Source: Ancrocorticia populi (GTDB lineage: Bacteria; Actinomycetota; Actinomycetes; Actinomycetales; Actinomycetaceae). From it: DNA of 64,000 nt. Under the pieces are notes generated by a model. The model had not been told where the DNA came from, searched no databases, and saw only the letters and a program-made list of their open reading frames with translations. Every line of letters begins with the position of its first letter. Within the stretch, counting starts at the first letter, position 1. Made by a program: the position numbers and the translations under genes. The stretch covers positions 124,001 to 188,000 of the forward strand of contig NZ_QETB01000004.1 of the NCBI RefSeq assembly GCF_003123745.1. The letters run 5' to 3'. Shown in pieces: positions 17,748 through 26,915 of this stretch.

Positions 17748-18656
17748 CTACGCGATACTCGGGCTCCTCAACCCGGTTAATCCGCGCGCCTTCCGAGAAT
17801 TCTCCACGAGGCGCCAGATCATCGGGGTGAAGATCAGTTGCATGGACAGCTCCATCTTTCCACCGGGGACAACGATGGCATTGGCTCGAGACATGAAGGA
17901 ACCCTCAATCATCGAGAGCAGATAGGGAAAATCGATTCCGCGAGGATTGGCGAAACGGATCACCACCATCGATTCGTCCAGTGTGGGTATCCATCGGGCG
18001 TCGAATGGGTTCGACGTATCCACGAGCGGAACTCGCTGGAAGTTTATATCTGTGTTGGTGAATTGCGGGCATATGTAATGGACGTAATCGGGCATACGCC
18101 GCAGGATCGTGTCTGTGACATCCTCGGTGGAGTACCCCCGCTTGGAGTGATCTCGGTGAATCTTCTGAATCCACTCGAGGTTAATGATGGGGACAACGCC
18201 TATGCACAAATCCACGTGTTTGGCGATATCTACATCGTCCGTTTTCACCGCGCCGTGCAGGCCCTCGTAGTAGAGGAGATCGGTTTGTGCTTCAAGATCC
18301 TCCCACGGGGTGAAGGTTCCGGGATCGCATCCGAATTCGAAAGCCTCATCTTCGTCATGCACATAGTTTCTGATCCGGCCGGTACCGTCTTTGCCGTACT
18401 GCTCAAAGAGTTTCTCTAAGCTAGTGAAATCGTTGGCCTCCGGCCCGAAGTGGCTGGGCGGAGCAATCCCCGCCGCCGTCGCCTCGTTAAACACTCGCTT
18501 CATCTCAAAGCGATCAAAGCGATGAAACGAATCGCCATGCACGATCGTGGATGTAATAGATTCGCGCCGGAAAATCTGCTCGAAGGTTTCCGTGACCGTA
18601 CTTGTGCCAGCTCCGGAGGAACCGGTGATGGCCACAATGGGATGTTTGCGGGACAT
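17748..18656 (-). CDS. cbbP: phosphoribulokinase (bacterial type I)
   Basis: Phosphorylates ribulose 5-phosphate to ribulose 1,5-bisphosphate, the RuBisCO substrate, and has no other well-known role. The 302-residue protein matches proteobacterial octameric PRK closely: P-loop GSSGAGTSTV, HGDSFHRFDR, YVHDEDEA, LLYYEGLHGAV (Walker B), IGVVPIINLEWIQKIHRD, INFQRVPLVDTSNPF and RGIDFPYLLSMI. GGAGGAG lies just ahead of the ATG. The start follows the FBPase-like gene by 8 bases, so it is the third gene of the cbbM operon. With RuBisCO it completes the two unique Calvin-cycle reactions. Identification is very secure. Confidence 0.96.
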   Translation of the reverse strand: MSRKHPIVAITGSSGAGTSTVTETFEQIFRRESITSTIVHGDSFHRFDRFEMKRVFNEATAAGIAPPSHFGPEANDFTSLEKLFEQYGKDGTGRIRNYVHDEDEAFEFGCDPGTFTPWEDLEAQTDLLYYEGLHGAVKTDDVDIAKHVDLCIGVVPIINLEWIQKIHRDHSKRGYSTEDVTDTILRRMPDYVHYICPQFTNTDINFQRVPLVDTSNPFDARWIPTLDESMVVIRFANPRGIDFPYLLSMIEGSFMSRANAIVVPGGKMELSMQLIFTPMIWRLVENSRKARGLTGLRSPSIA

Positions 18657-18664
18657 AGCTCCTC

Positions 18665-19741
18665 CTAGTGAAGAAAATACAAGGATCGGTTATGGAACAG
18701 TGGCGAGTTTGCTAGGCCCACGTATCCCTCTTCCTCTTCAACCGCATATCGCTCAATCAGAGACACGTCATAGCGCGCCCCAAGGATGATCGATGTCCGA
18801 TAATCGAGTGAATCAGGCACCAACTCGCTCAGTGAGGCCGAGCCGCTAGACGCGCCGCCCCCTGCCTGTTCGATGATGGTCGCGAGCGCATCGGCCGCAT
18901 GGAGTAGGCGCAGCCCCGGAGTGTCTGGAGCGCCAAGAGTACCCGGTTGGCTCTGCAACTCCGGCATCATGAAGAGCCCTCCATTGAGTAGGATCCGGTA
19001 AGTGCCGATGAGCGCGGAGTTATTCCATCGGATCTCGAGGCCACGCCCCTCGGAATCTGCTTCGGCGATGCGCTCATCCACGTATCGGGTGATTGCCGGC
19101 GGCCACTTGGGGCCGTTGGACAGATTGACCGCGAGGACATCCGAAGATTCGGGCAGTCTCATGTGCGGATGAGTCAGAACGAAACTGCCAATCCTCCGAT
19201 CGAGGGTAAAACCGTCCACGCCCTGCCCAGTAGTCACGATCAGGACCGTGGATGGCCCAAGCAGTCCCATCCCGGCGCAAACCCGTTCGTTGTTCGGGTT
19301 AAGAAAATCCTCCATGCTCCCGTTGGTATACCCCGGTTCAGCGCGGCGCCTCACCGTGAACGTGAGGCCCACGGGTTGGTTTTCCACAAGCTTGCTCGAT
19401 CCCAGATGTACCTCAAAGCACAACAGGTAGGGCGCCTGCGGATCCTCGGAAATCACGTGGATCTCACTCCCGCCTGCCTCGTCCGCCAACGCTACGGCCG
19501 CCACCTGCGGCAAGTTGGAGACCTGATCCAGAACCGTCTCGGTGGTACGCCGATAGAGTTCGCGCCGAAGCTCTGCTGGGTCTCCCGCCTGAGACGAATC
19601 CAGAACGAGCGGTCCACGGCTCACATCGGAAGCCAAGAGCCTCACGCACACAGCAATGGCATTGACGAGGTGCGTATATGGCGGCCCAGTATGGCCCTCC
19701 TCCGCGTCAGGCAGATAGCGTGTCAGGGTACAGGTTGCCAT
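18665..19741 (-). CDS. class I fructose-1,6-bisphosphatase-like protein, metal site lost
   Basis: 358 residues that follow the class I FBPase fold: GLLGPSTVLIVTTGQGVDGFTLD, GSFVLTHPHMRLPE, WPPAITRYVDE, LLNGGLFMMP and IIEQAGGGASSG are all recognisable. Key catalytic positions are replaced. The SEE metal-binding step reads ADE (residues 86-88), the DPLDGSSN signature reads EVHLGSSK (110-117), and the YE of LLYE reads HA in LLHAADALA. Loss of nearly all metal ligands predicts no bisphosphatase activity, yet the frame is intact and tightly packed, 3 bases after cbbM and 8 before cbbP. A structural or regulatory role, or an altered reaction, is inference. Confidence 0.75.
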   Translation of the reverse strand: MATCTLTRYLPDAEEGHTGPPYTHLVNAIAVCVRLLASDVSRGPLVLDSSQAGDPAELRRELYRRTTETVLDQVSNLPQVAAVALADEAGGSEIHVISEDPQAPYLLCFEVHLGSSKLVENQPVGLTFTVRRRAEPGYTNGSMEDFLNPNNERVCAGMGLLGPSTVLIVTTGQGVDGFTLDRRIGSFVLTHPHMRLPESSDVLAVNLSNGPKWPPAITRYVDERIAEADSEGRGLEIRWNNSALIGTYRILLNGGLFMMPELQSQPGTLGAPDTPGLRLLHAADALATIIEQAGGGASSGSASLSELVPDSLDYRTSIILGARYDVSLIERYAVEEEEGYVGLANSPLFHNRSLYFLH

Positions 19742-19744
19742 CGC

Positions 19745-21118
19745 TCACAGCCCCAGACGAGCTCTCCACCCGGGGAACAACTCATCGGCATCACCCGGGA
19801 AAGACTCAAAGGCACGAGCGAACTCATGATGGTCCTTTGCCCACTCCACGGGATCGGCGCCGGCCTCCCAACATGCATGTGCCTGACGGAGGGAGAGTGC
19901 ACCGGCGGCGGGGCCGTCGATGTGGCCATAGGAGCCACCACCGGCCGTATTGAGAACGTTTGCGTGGCCGAGGTTCGTGAAGAAACCCGGAAGCCGGAGT
20001 GCGTTCATTCCACCCGAGACGATGGGCATCGTGGGCTTCATCCCGTACCACTTCTGGTAGTAGGCAGGGCCCTGATATTCGTCTCGTTCGATGATGAAGG
20101 CGGTTGCGCGATCGTCTGCCGCCCCTTCCATCTTGCCATAACCCATCGTCCCCACGTGAATGCCGGAGGCGCCCTGAAGGCGAGCCATCTTCGCCAGCAC
20201 GTAGGCGGTGTAGCCGCGGTTAGAATTGGGTGATGTGACCATCCCGTGGCCGGCTCGATGGTAGTGCAGGAACTGATTCGGGAAGTGACGGCGTGCCGTG
20301 GTGATCATCCCGGGGCCGCCAACGAATCCGTCTACTAGGAACGCCACCTTGTCCGCATCGGGGCCAAAGCTCTCGAGTATGAACTCCCCGCGCGCCAGCA
20401 TCTCATCGTGATCATCCGCGGTGATATTGGCACTGAACAACTTGGCCTCGCCCGTTTCGTCCATCGCGCGTTTCATGGCGTCATAAACCAGCGGAATGGT
20501 CTCCCGCAACGGCGCAAACACCTGATTACCCTGCGGTTCATCATTCTTGATGAAATCACCACCCAGCCAGAACTCATAGGCTGCCTTGGCGAATGGCTCG
20601 GGCCGCAGGCCAAGCTTCGGTTTAATAATTGTTCCGGCGATGTAGCCGCCGTTCTCCACGGGCTTGCCTAAGATCCTCCACAGATCCTGCGCCCCCTTTG
20701 CCGGCCCATCGAACAACTCAATCGCCCGTCGTGGCATGTAGAAGTCATACATTTTGGCATAGGCGATATCCCCCATGCCTTGGTTGTTGCCGATGGTCAG
20801 GGTCAGGAAGGACACCATCATCATTCGGCCGTCACGAATGTTCCGATCGAAGAGTCCAAGCGGATAGGCAATCCGAATCTCTTCGGCTTCTTCGTTCGCG
20901 TAATACACCAATGCGTCAAACCGCTTGGTGAAATCGTCCGTGGTGGAAACAACCACGTTTGTTCCAGTGGATGATTCCGCCGCAAAATGGGCGGCGGCCT
21001 CCAAGTAGCCGGTTCCCGCCTTCGGCTTGAATGTGTAGGCGCACAGAATGTGCTGGCCCTGATTAATTAGGTCCTCTTCACTGAGGTTGAGGTCCACATA
21101 CCGTGATGACTGATCCAT
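19745..21118 (-). CDS. cbbM: ribulose-1,5-bisphosphate carboxylase/oxygenase, form II large subunit
   Basis: Fixes CO2 onto ribulose 1,5-bisphosphate to give two 3-phosphoglycerates. The 457-residue sequence resembles Rhodospirillum rubrum CbbM, including the opening [10 protein letters not shown]. Catalytic elements are complete: [10 protein letters not shown], the carbamylated-lysine motif [21 protein letters not shown], the loop-6 lysine in [18 protein letters not shown], and the phosphate-binding [10 protein letters not shown]. Form II enzymes work as dimers without a small subunit, and no cbbS is present. A GGGGGA site precedes the ATG. It is the first gene of cbbM - FBPase-like - cbbP. 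Such an operon is unexpected in this type of actinobacterium and suggests horizontal transfer. Confidence 0.97.
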   Translation of the reverse strand: MDQSSRYVDLNLSEEDLINQGQHILCAYTFKPKAGTGYLEAAAHFAAESSTGTNVVVSTTDDFTKRFDALVYYANEEAEEIRIAYPLGLFDRNIRDGRMMMVSFLTLTIGNNQGMGDIAYAKMYDFYMPRRAIELFDGPAKGAQDLWRILGKPVENGGYIAGTIIKPKLGLRPEPFAKAAYEFWLGGDFIKNDEPQGNQVFAPLRETIPLVYDAMKRAMDETGEAKLFSANITADDHDEMLARGEFILESFGPDADKVAFLVDGFVGGPGMITTARRHFPNQFLHYHRAGHGMVTSPNSNRGYTAYVLAKMARLQGASGIHVGTMGYGKMEGAADDRATAFIIERDEYQGPAYYQKWYGMKPTMPIVSGGMNALRLPGFFTNLGHANVLNTAGGGSYGHIDGPAAGALSLRQAHACWEAGADPVEWAKDHHEFARAFESFPGDADELFPGWRARLGL

Positions 21119-21391
21119 GAGCGAATCCCCCGTTCAAGTTCAATGTTGCGGTAAGCCTATGCGGCGGATATCACAGAACAGGGGACCTTTGGAAAGACGG
21201 GGTTAAGGCCCGATTTACCAAGGAAAGGAAGCATGGGTTCTAACCCAACTTCTGCCAACCTTTTGGTGTCAGTGTATGGTTTTTTAAACGATAGGCAAGC
21301 ACGTGTTCCCAGCTATTGACACGATTTGTGAGACGTCTCCCGTATGCCATTTACGCCCCGCTCCAACTCGACTGGTGGCCAGTGGAGCCGC
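21119..21391. promoter_or_regulatory. upstream region of cbbM
   Basis: About 270 bases with no accepted gene between cbbM and the feoC-like gene. It should hold the cbbM promoter. The stretch near 21270-21295 is AT-rich (TGGTTTTTTAAACGATAGG). No adjacent cbbR-type LysR regulator gene is present, and I cannot assign an operator. Confidence 0.35.
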
Positions 21392-21637
21392 CTATACCGC
21401 CAGCGAACACCCGGCGCAGTGAATGCGCGCCTCGGCGCCAAGCGACTCAGTGGCGTGGCACGCCCCCATCCCAGAGGAACACAACGAGCTCGCCTCCGCC
21501 AAAAGTCCGAGCCTCTGAAAATGATCAAGCATCGTCTTGACGAATACTTCGCTCGTGTGACACTTAGCAGCCACAGAGGTAACGGTGTTGCCGCGAGAGA
21601 GCTCTTCCAGGACCCGCTCCGTCACGTCTCCACTCAT
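21392..21637 (-). CDS. feoC: FeoC-like winged-helix protein with C-terminal cysteines
   Basis: 81 residues starting at the ATG of an ATGA overlap with the feoB stop (21635-21637). The first 55 residues look like a small helix-turn-helix (VLEELSRGNTVTSVAAKCHTSEVFVKTMLDHFQRLGLL). The tail has four cysteines (SLCSSGMGAC ... HCAGCSLAV). That layout, and its place after feoB, fit FeoC proteins, which bind iron or an Fe-S cluster and tune FeoB. It is short and diverged, so the name rests largely on context. Confidence 0.65.
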   Translation of the reverse strand: MSGDVTERVLEELSRGNTVTSVAAKCHTSEVFVKTMLDHFQRLGLLAEASSLCSSGMGACHATESLGAEARIHCAGCSLAV

Positions 21638-23712
21638 GAGATGAACAGGCTTCCGATCTGGAAGATCGCGGTGGCTAGCACCCACGCGATCCCGAGCTGG
21701 GCAACAACCGCTACAGCCGTCTTCTTCCCGCCGATCAGCTTGGCCTGCTCGGCCACGGTGGCCATGCAGGGCGTATACGCCAAAACGAAAACGAGGAATG
21801 CAAAGGCCGCCAGGCCCTCGTAGCCAGCCCCGGCCGATTCACCGAGGGACTCCCTCAGGAGCTGAGGCAGCTTCCCCATATCGTCTCCATTGTCCTCCGC
21901 GTCCCCCGCATCTACCTCAGGATCAAGGTTGTAGGAGGTCACGATCGAGGACACCACGGTCTCTTTGGCTACAAAGCCCGTCATCAAAGCGCCCGTCATG
22001 TGCCATTCGCCAAATCCGGCGGGTTCGAATACTGGTTCAAGGACCCGGGCGGTGGACCCATATAGCGAATCCTCCATGGCAAGCTCGGGATCGGCGAAAC
22101 CTTCATCCGCCCCGCTCATCGGCACGGCACCCATGAACCACACCACGAGGGTCATGAGCACGATGATCTTTCCGGCGCCGGTGACGAACGCCCATGCGCG
22201 CTGCCAGGTGGTGCGCAGAAGCACCACGAGCCGCGGGACTTGGTAGGCGGGCAGTACCAGCATGAGAGGCGTGCTCTCCTCGTCCTTCGTGATGAAGTGC
22301 TTGAGCACCCACGCACCCGCAACGATCAAGATGAATGAAATAAGGTACATCGCGAACACGACCGTGCCGGCATGCCCACCGAAGAACACCTTCCCGATCA
22401 TCAAGTAGATAGTCAGACGGGCCGCACACGAGGTGTATGGAGTAATGAGGACGGTGACGAGCCGCTGCTTGGCGGACGGCAGGGTCCGTGCCGCGGCTAG
22501 CGATGGCAGGTTACATCCGAATCCCATGATGAGTGGCAGAATTACGCGCCCATCCAGCCCGATCCGTCGCATGAGCCGATCCCCAAGGAACGCCACGCGG
22601 GCCATGTACCCGGAATCCTCCAGCACAGAGAGCGCCGCGTAAATCACGAACATGAGCGGGAAGAAGCTGGCTACAACGCCCATACCCACGCACAGGCCAT
22701 TGACGAGAATCGATTCGATCCATGTCCCGTCCGCCCCGAGCGCCCCAAGTATCCACGCCACGCCGTTAGCGAGGGAAATGGCACCTTCCTCCGTGGAGGA
22801 GAAAATTCCATCAAACCAGTCCTGAACCGGTCCCACCCATGAACCGGCCATCTGGAACAGGAGCCACAGCAAACCAAAGAAGGTGAGCGTACCCGCCAGA
22901 GGATGCAGCAAGAAGCGGTCGATCCTATCGGATCGAGAGAGCTTGACGGCATCCTTACGTGGCGCCCGCGCCCGCGATTCCACGCCTTCCACCCACGTGA
23001 ATAGTGTGGCGGCGCGCTCCACCTCGGAGTCCCCGGCCGCCCCGTGCTGACATTCTTGGCAGGTACACGCAGAATCGGCGGCGTAGCCGGGGGCGTGCGG
23101 ATCCGCCTGAAGCCCAGCAACATGCGGCCGGTTCTCCAACGCCGCGCTCACCATCGCGTCCACCGCTTGATAGCCGGCTCCGTCGCGCGGATCTACCGCC
23201 ACCATGGGAATGCCGGTGGCGCGGGCCAATTCAGCAACGTTGATGGGTTCGCCGTTTTGCTCGGCCACGTCACTCATGGTGATGGCCGCCGCCACGGGAT
23301 GCCCGGTTTGCGCGAGCTGGGCCAACAGATAGAGGGAGCGCGTGAGCGAGCCACCGTCCAGCACGGCCAGCACCAGATCGATTCCCAGCCCAGCGGCAGG
23401 ATCGGTGAGCGAGCCCGGGGCACCAGCCACGGTATCTGTCACAACCTGTTCGTCCGGGCTTGCCGCGATCAACGAGTATGTTCCCGGTAGGTCCAGCACA
23501 CGCAGCCCGAGGCTCCGCCACGTCCCGGCCATCACCGTCACGGTGGTTCCAGGCGCATTTACCACCTTTTGACGGGCACCGGTCACGTGATTAAAGAACG
23601 TCGATTTACCAACGTTTGGATTACCCACCAACGCGATGGTGGGCGTCGTTCCATTTTTGCGCATTGTGGTTGTAGCGGGGGCTCCACTTGGCCCGCAATT
23701 GGGACAGCTCAT
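21634..23712 (-). CDS. feoB: ferrous iron transport protein B
   Basis: GTPase-coupled Fe(II) transporter of the cytoplasmic membrane, 692 aa. The N-terminal G domain shows ALVGNPNVGKSTFFN (G1), a conserved Thr (TTVTV), VLDLPGTYSL (G3), and TMSD in place of NMxD (G4). A cysteine cluster CTCQECQHG lies in the linker. The membrane half has two Gate regions with LPLIMGFGCNLPSL and AYTPCMATV, each with the conserved transport cysteine. ATGA overlaps at both ends join it to feoA upstream and the feoC-like gene downstream. Confidence 0.95.
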   Translation of the reverse strand: MSCPNCGPSGAPATTTMRKNGTTPTIALVGNPNVGKSTFFNHVTGARQKVVNAPGTTVTVMAGTWRSLGLRVLDLPGTYSLIAASPDEQVVTDTVAGAPGSLTDPAAGLGIDLVLAVLDGGSLTRSLYLLAQLAQTGHPVAAAITMSDVAEQNGEPINVAELARATGIPMVAVDPRDGAGYQAVDAMVSAALENRPHVAGLQADPHAPGYAADSACTCQECQHGAAGDSEVERAATLFTWVEGVESRARAPRKDAVKLSRSDRIDRFLLHPLAGTLTFFGLLWLLFQMAGSWVGPVQDWFDGIFSSTEEGAISLANGVAWILGALGADGTWIESILVNGLCVGMGVVASFFPLMFVIYAALSVLEDSGYMARVAFLGDRLMRRIGLDGRVILPLIMGFGCNLPSLAAARTLPSAKQRLVTVLITPYTSCAARLTIYLMIGKVFFGGHAGTVVFAMYLISFILIVAGAWVLKHFITKDEESTPLMLVLPAYQVPRLVVLLRTTWQRAWAFVTGAGKIIVLMTLVVWFMGAVPMSGADEGFADPELAMEDSLYGSTARVLEPVFEPAGFGEWHMTGALMTGFVAKETVVSSIVTSYNLDPEVDAGDAEDNGDDMGKLPQLLRESLGESAGAGYEGLAAFAFLVFVLAYTPCMATVAEQAKLIGGKKTAVAVVAQLGIAWVLATAIFQIGSLFIS

Positions 23713-23984
23713 CGGCCCGCCACCGCGGTGGCACTAGCCTCGACACCACCGCCGCTGCCCGCAGCAATGACATCCGCGTCAATCAGCCGCGCAGACCTAT
23801 GATCCACAGCCACCCGCGAACCCGCAATATTAAGGACTAGCCCACCGAAGCCCGCGTGCTGTGTCACAACTGCGTGCGCACCTGGGCGCACACCCAACTC
23901 TTGCATCCGAAGAATACTGCGCTCCGGCAACGCTACCGAAGTCAGCTCAATTCTGGTCCGGATCGGACAATCACAAAGCCTCAT
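23709..23984 (-). CDS. feoA: ferrous iron transport protein A
   Basis: Small SH3-like protein (91 aa) that assists FeoB. The typical pattern LTSVALPERSILRMQELGVRPGA and the final VAVDHRSARLIDADVIA strand are present. The ATG at 23984 lies 6 bases from the end of a DtxR-like box. A glycine/alanine tail of about 15 residues overlaps the feoB start (ATGA). Confidence 0.88.
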   Translation of the reverse strand: MRLCDCPIRTRIELTSVALPERSILRMQELGVRPGAHAVVTQHAGFGGLVLNIAGSRVAVDHRSARLIDADVIAAGSGGGVEASATAVAGR

Positions 23985-23989
23985 GTTCG

Positions 23990-24008
23990 TTAGGTTAGCC
24001 TTCTCATT
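23990..24008. promoter_or_regulatory. DtxR/IdeR-like iron box upstream of feoA
   Basis: TTAGGTTAGCCTTCTCATT matches the first 12 positions of the consensus TTAGGTTAGSCTAACCTAA well and the second half poorly. It lies directly before the feoA start, so iron-bound DtxR or IdeR would repress the feo operon. The imperfect right half lowers confidence. Confidence 0.6.
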
Positions 24009-24120
24009 CCTAACTCGAAACCCGTCGCGCCCGCTACGGCCAGATCAGCACCCAGAACGGCACAATTCGTTGGTTATCCGCTTCACATGTGAGGGTACGA
24101 AGTCCCTACTGGGGAGTATG

Positions 24121-24160
24121 TTTCGTCGTCGTTCCAGTTCTTTTTCCAACGACGACGAAA
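24121..24160. repeat. inverted CGTCGTC repeat
   Basis: TTTCGTCGTCGTT at 24121-24133 and its exact complement at 24148-24160, separated by 14 bases rich in T. It sits between the feo promoter and the ppdK terminator and belongs to the CGTCGTC motif family found at about ten intergenic sites of the window. Confidence 0.75.
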
Positions 24161-24161
24161 A

Positions 24162-24189
24162 CGGGGGCGGCACCCACGTGCCGCCCCCG
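24162..24189 (-). terminator. terminator hairpin after ppdK
   Basis: CGGGGGCGGCAC and its complement around a 4-base loop, 17 bases past the ppdK stop. Reading leftward, the stem is followed by TTTTCGTCGTCGTT instead of a pure T tract. Confidence 0.8.
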
Positions 24190-24206
24190 CCTATCGGTCC
24201 TAGAAA

Positions 24207-26915
24207 CTAGGCTACATCGTTGCTAATCGCAGCGCGCCCAGCCTCCAACCGCGCAATCGGAACGCGGAACGGGGAGCAGGATACGTAGTCCAGGCCCACG
24301 GAATCGAAGAAGTGGATGGACGTGGGGTCACCGCCGTGTTCGCCACAAACACCGCAGTGGAGTTCGGGCTTCGCGGAGCGGCCGCGCGCCACGCCTTCCT
24401 TGACCAGCGCACCCACGCCGTGGATATCGATCGTCTCGAACGGAGAGATGCCGAACACGCCCGCGTCGAAGTACTCGTTGAAGAACGAGGCCTCAACGTC
24501 ATCACGCGAGAAGCCCCAGGTGGTCTGGGTCAGATCGTTCGTGCCGAAGGAGAAGAAATCGGACTCCTTAGCGATGTCCTCGGCGGTCATGGCCGCGCGC
24601 GGAAGCTCGATCATGTTGCCAACAGGCAGATCAACCTCAACGCCGGACGCCTCAGAAACTTCCTTGAAAATCTCCGTTGCTTCGTCACGGACGATCTGAA
24701 GCTCGCGGACGGAGCCGATAAGCGGAACCATGATCTCTGGCTGGGGATCAAGTCCCTTTTGCTTGCAGGCTACGTACGCTTCTGCGATGGCGCGGATCTG
24801 AAGGGAGAACAGGCCGGGGATCTTCAGGCCAAGGCGCACACCGCGTAGGCCGAGCATCGGGTTCTGCTCATGGTTCGCACGAACAGCGGCCATGACCTTC
24901 TTCTCGTGAGCGGTGATTTCCTCGCCACGCTCCGTCTTGAGGGCCAACTTGATCGACATCTCGGTCAGGTCGGGCAGGAACTCGTGTAGCGGCGGGTCGA
25001 TGAGGCGCACAGTGACGGGTCGGCCGTCCATTGCCTCGAAGATACCCTCGAAATCGCCCTTCTGGAGCGGGGTCAGAGCATCGAACGCTTCCTGACGCTC
25101 ATCCTCCGTGTCCGCGAGGATCACGTTCTCAATGAGCTGGCGGCGGTCCCCTAGGAACATGTGCTCGGTGCGGCACAGGCCAATACCCTGAGCACCGAAC
25201 TCGCGCGCACGCCGAGCATCCTCGGGGTTATCCGCGTTGGCGCGAACCAGAAGGTGACGCTTGGAATCGGCGCGGGTCAGAATGCGATCCACGGCCTCGA
25301 CAAGTTCCTTCGTGGCATCGTCTGGGGAGGCGGCCAAGCCAGCCTCTAGACCGTGGGAAATATAGGTCATGACCGGGGAATCAACCACCGGTACGTTGCC
25401 TTCGAAGATCTCACCCGTGGTGCCGTCGATGGCGATAATGTCCCCGCGCTTGAACTGCTTGCCGGTGGACTTCACGTCAACCGTTCCTGCGGCCTCATCA
25501 ACAACGAGGTCCTCAGCGCCAACAACACAGCACCGGCCCATGCCACGCGCCACGACGGCTGCGTGGGAGGTCTTGCCACCGCGAGCAGTCAGAACGCCCG
25601 TTGCGGCAACCATACCGGCCAGATCATCCGGGTTAGTTTCGCGGCGAACCAGAACTACGGAGGCCCCGGCGTTCGTACGCTCGATGGCCTGCTCGTTGTT
25701 CAAGACGATCTCGCCAACAGCCGCGCCCGGAGAGGCGGCCATTCCGCGTGAAATGATCGTCTTGTCAGCGTCCTTATCGAACTGCGGGAACAGGAGGGCG
25801 GTGAGCTGATCACCCGTCACGCGGGTGACGGCCTCATCCTGAGTAATGAGGCGCTCGTCCACGAGCTGGGCGGCCACGCGGAATGCGGCACCAGCGGTGC
25901 GCTTGCCCACGCGGGTCTGGAGCATCCAGAGCTTGCCCTCTTCGATGGTGAACTCAATGTCGCACAGATCGCGGTAGTGGGTTTCCAGCTTATGCATGAT
26001 GCCCACGAGTTCGTCATAACACTTCTTGTCCAGCTTCTCGAGATCCGCGAGAGAAAGGGTGTTGCGGATACCTGCCACAACATCCTCACCCTGAGCGTTG
26101 ACGAGGTAATCGCCGTACACGCCGGAGTGACCGGTGGATGGATCGCGAGTAAAGCAGACGCCCGTACCGGACTTATCACCCATGTTGCCGAACACCATGG
26201 TGCAGATGTTCACGGCGGTGCCGATATCGTTGGGGATGCGCTCACGGCGGCGATAGATGGCGGCGCGATCGGTGTTCCAGGAGCGGAACACGGCCTCAAT
26301 CGCCAGATCCATCTGCTCGCGCGGATCCTGTGGGAAGGGCTTACCTGTGTCCCGAAGAACAACGTCCTTGAACTGCGCCACGAGCTCCTTGAGGTCCTCG
26401 GTGGTCATATCAAGATCGCCGGCGTAACCCTTGGTGTGCTGGAGCTCCTCGATGGGTTTGGAGAAGTGTTCTCCATCGATGTCCAGAACAGTCTTTCCGA
26501 ACATCTGGATGAGGCGGCGGTAGGAATCCCAGGCGAAACGATCGTTGCCGGACTTCGCTGCCAAACCCTCAACGGATTCATCGTTCAGGCCGATGTTCAG
26601 AACGGTCTCCATCATGCCGGGCATGGAGAACTTTGCGCCAGAGCGCACGGAGACAAGAAGAGGATCCTCGGCTGCGCCAAGGGTCTTACCCATCTGCTGC
26701 TCAACTGCGCGAAGCTGTGCGGTTACCTCAACGTCCAGGCTCTCGGGGGTAGCCCCCAAGTTGAGGTAGCTGCGGCATGCATCCGTAGTAATTGTGAATC
26801 CTGGGGGAACAGGTAGGCCAAGGTTGGTCATCTCGGCGAGGTTTGCACCCTTGCCGCCGAGCAAGTCCTTCATGTCCTTGTTGCCCTCGGTGAATGAATA
26901 GACGTACTTCGTCAT
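24207..26915 (-). CDS. ppdK: pyruvate, phosphate dikinase
   Basis: Interconverts pyruvate, ATP and phosphate with PEP, AMP and pyrophosphate; in anaerobes it often replaces or reverses pyruvate kinase. The 902-residue protein has the ATP-grasp start (LLGGKGANLAEMTNLGLPVPPGFTI, read in two parts), and the phosphohistidine motif GGKTSHAAVVARGMG. The PEP/pyruvate barrel carries GLCRTEHMF, SFGTNDLTQTTWGFSRDD and the cysteine in HCGVCGEHGG. A GGAGGAC ribosome site precedes the ATG. It is transcribed alone, with a hairpin terminator behind it. The pyrophosphate it makes would be cleared by ppa. Confidence 0.96.
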   Translation of the reverse strand: MTKYVYSFTEGNKDMKDLLGGKGANLAEMTNLGLPVPPGFTITTDACRSYLNLGATPESLDVEVTAQLRAVEQQMGKTLGAAEDPLLVSVRSGAKFSMPGMMETVLNIGLNDESVEGLAAKSGNDRFAWDSYRRLIQMFGKTVLDIDGEHFSKPIEELQHTKGYAGDLDMTTEDLKELVAQFKDVVLRDTGKPFPQDPREQMDLAIEAVFRSWNTDRAAIYRRRERIPNDIGTAVNICTMVFGNMGDKSGTGVCFTRDPSTGHSGVYGDYLVNAQGEDVVAGIRNTLSLADLEKLDKKCYDELVGIMHKLETHYRDLCDIEFTIEEGKLWMLQTRVGKRTAGAAFRVAAQLVDERLITQDEAVTRVTGDQLTALLFPQFDKDADKTIISRGMAASPGAAVGEIVLNNEQAIERTNAGASVVLVRRETNPDDLAGMVAATGVLTARGGKTSHAAVVARGMGRCCVVGAEDLVVDEAAGTVDVKSTGKQFKRGDIIAIDGTTGEIFEGNVPVVDSPVMTYISHGLEAGLAASPDDATKELVEAVDRILTRADSKRHLLVRANADNPEDARRAREFGAQGIGLCRTEHMFLGDRRQLIENVILADTEDERQEAFDALTPLQKGDFEGIFEAMDGRPVTVRLIDPPLHEFLPDLTEMSIKLALKTERGEEITAHEKKVMAAVRANHEQNPMLGLRGVRLGLKIPGLFSLQIRAIAEAYVACKQKGLDPQPEIMVPLIGSVRELQIVRDEATEIFKEVSEASGVEVDLPVGNMIELPRAAMTAEDIAKESDFFSFGTNDLTQTTWGFSRDDVEASFFNEYFDAGVFGISPFETIDIHGVGALVKEGVARGRSAKPELHCGVCGEHGGDPTSIHFFDSVGLDYVSCSPFRVPIARLEAGRAAISNDVA

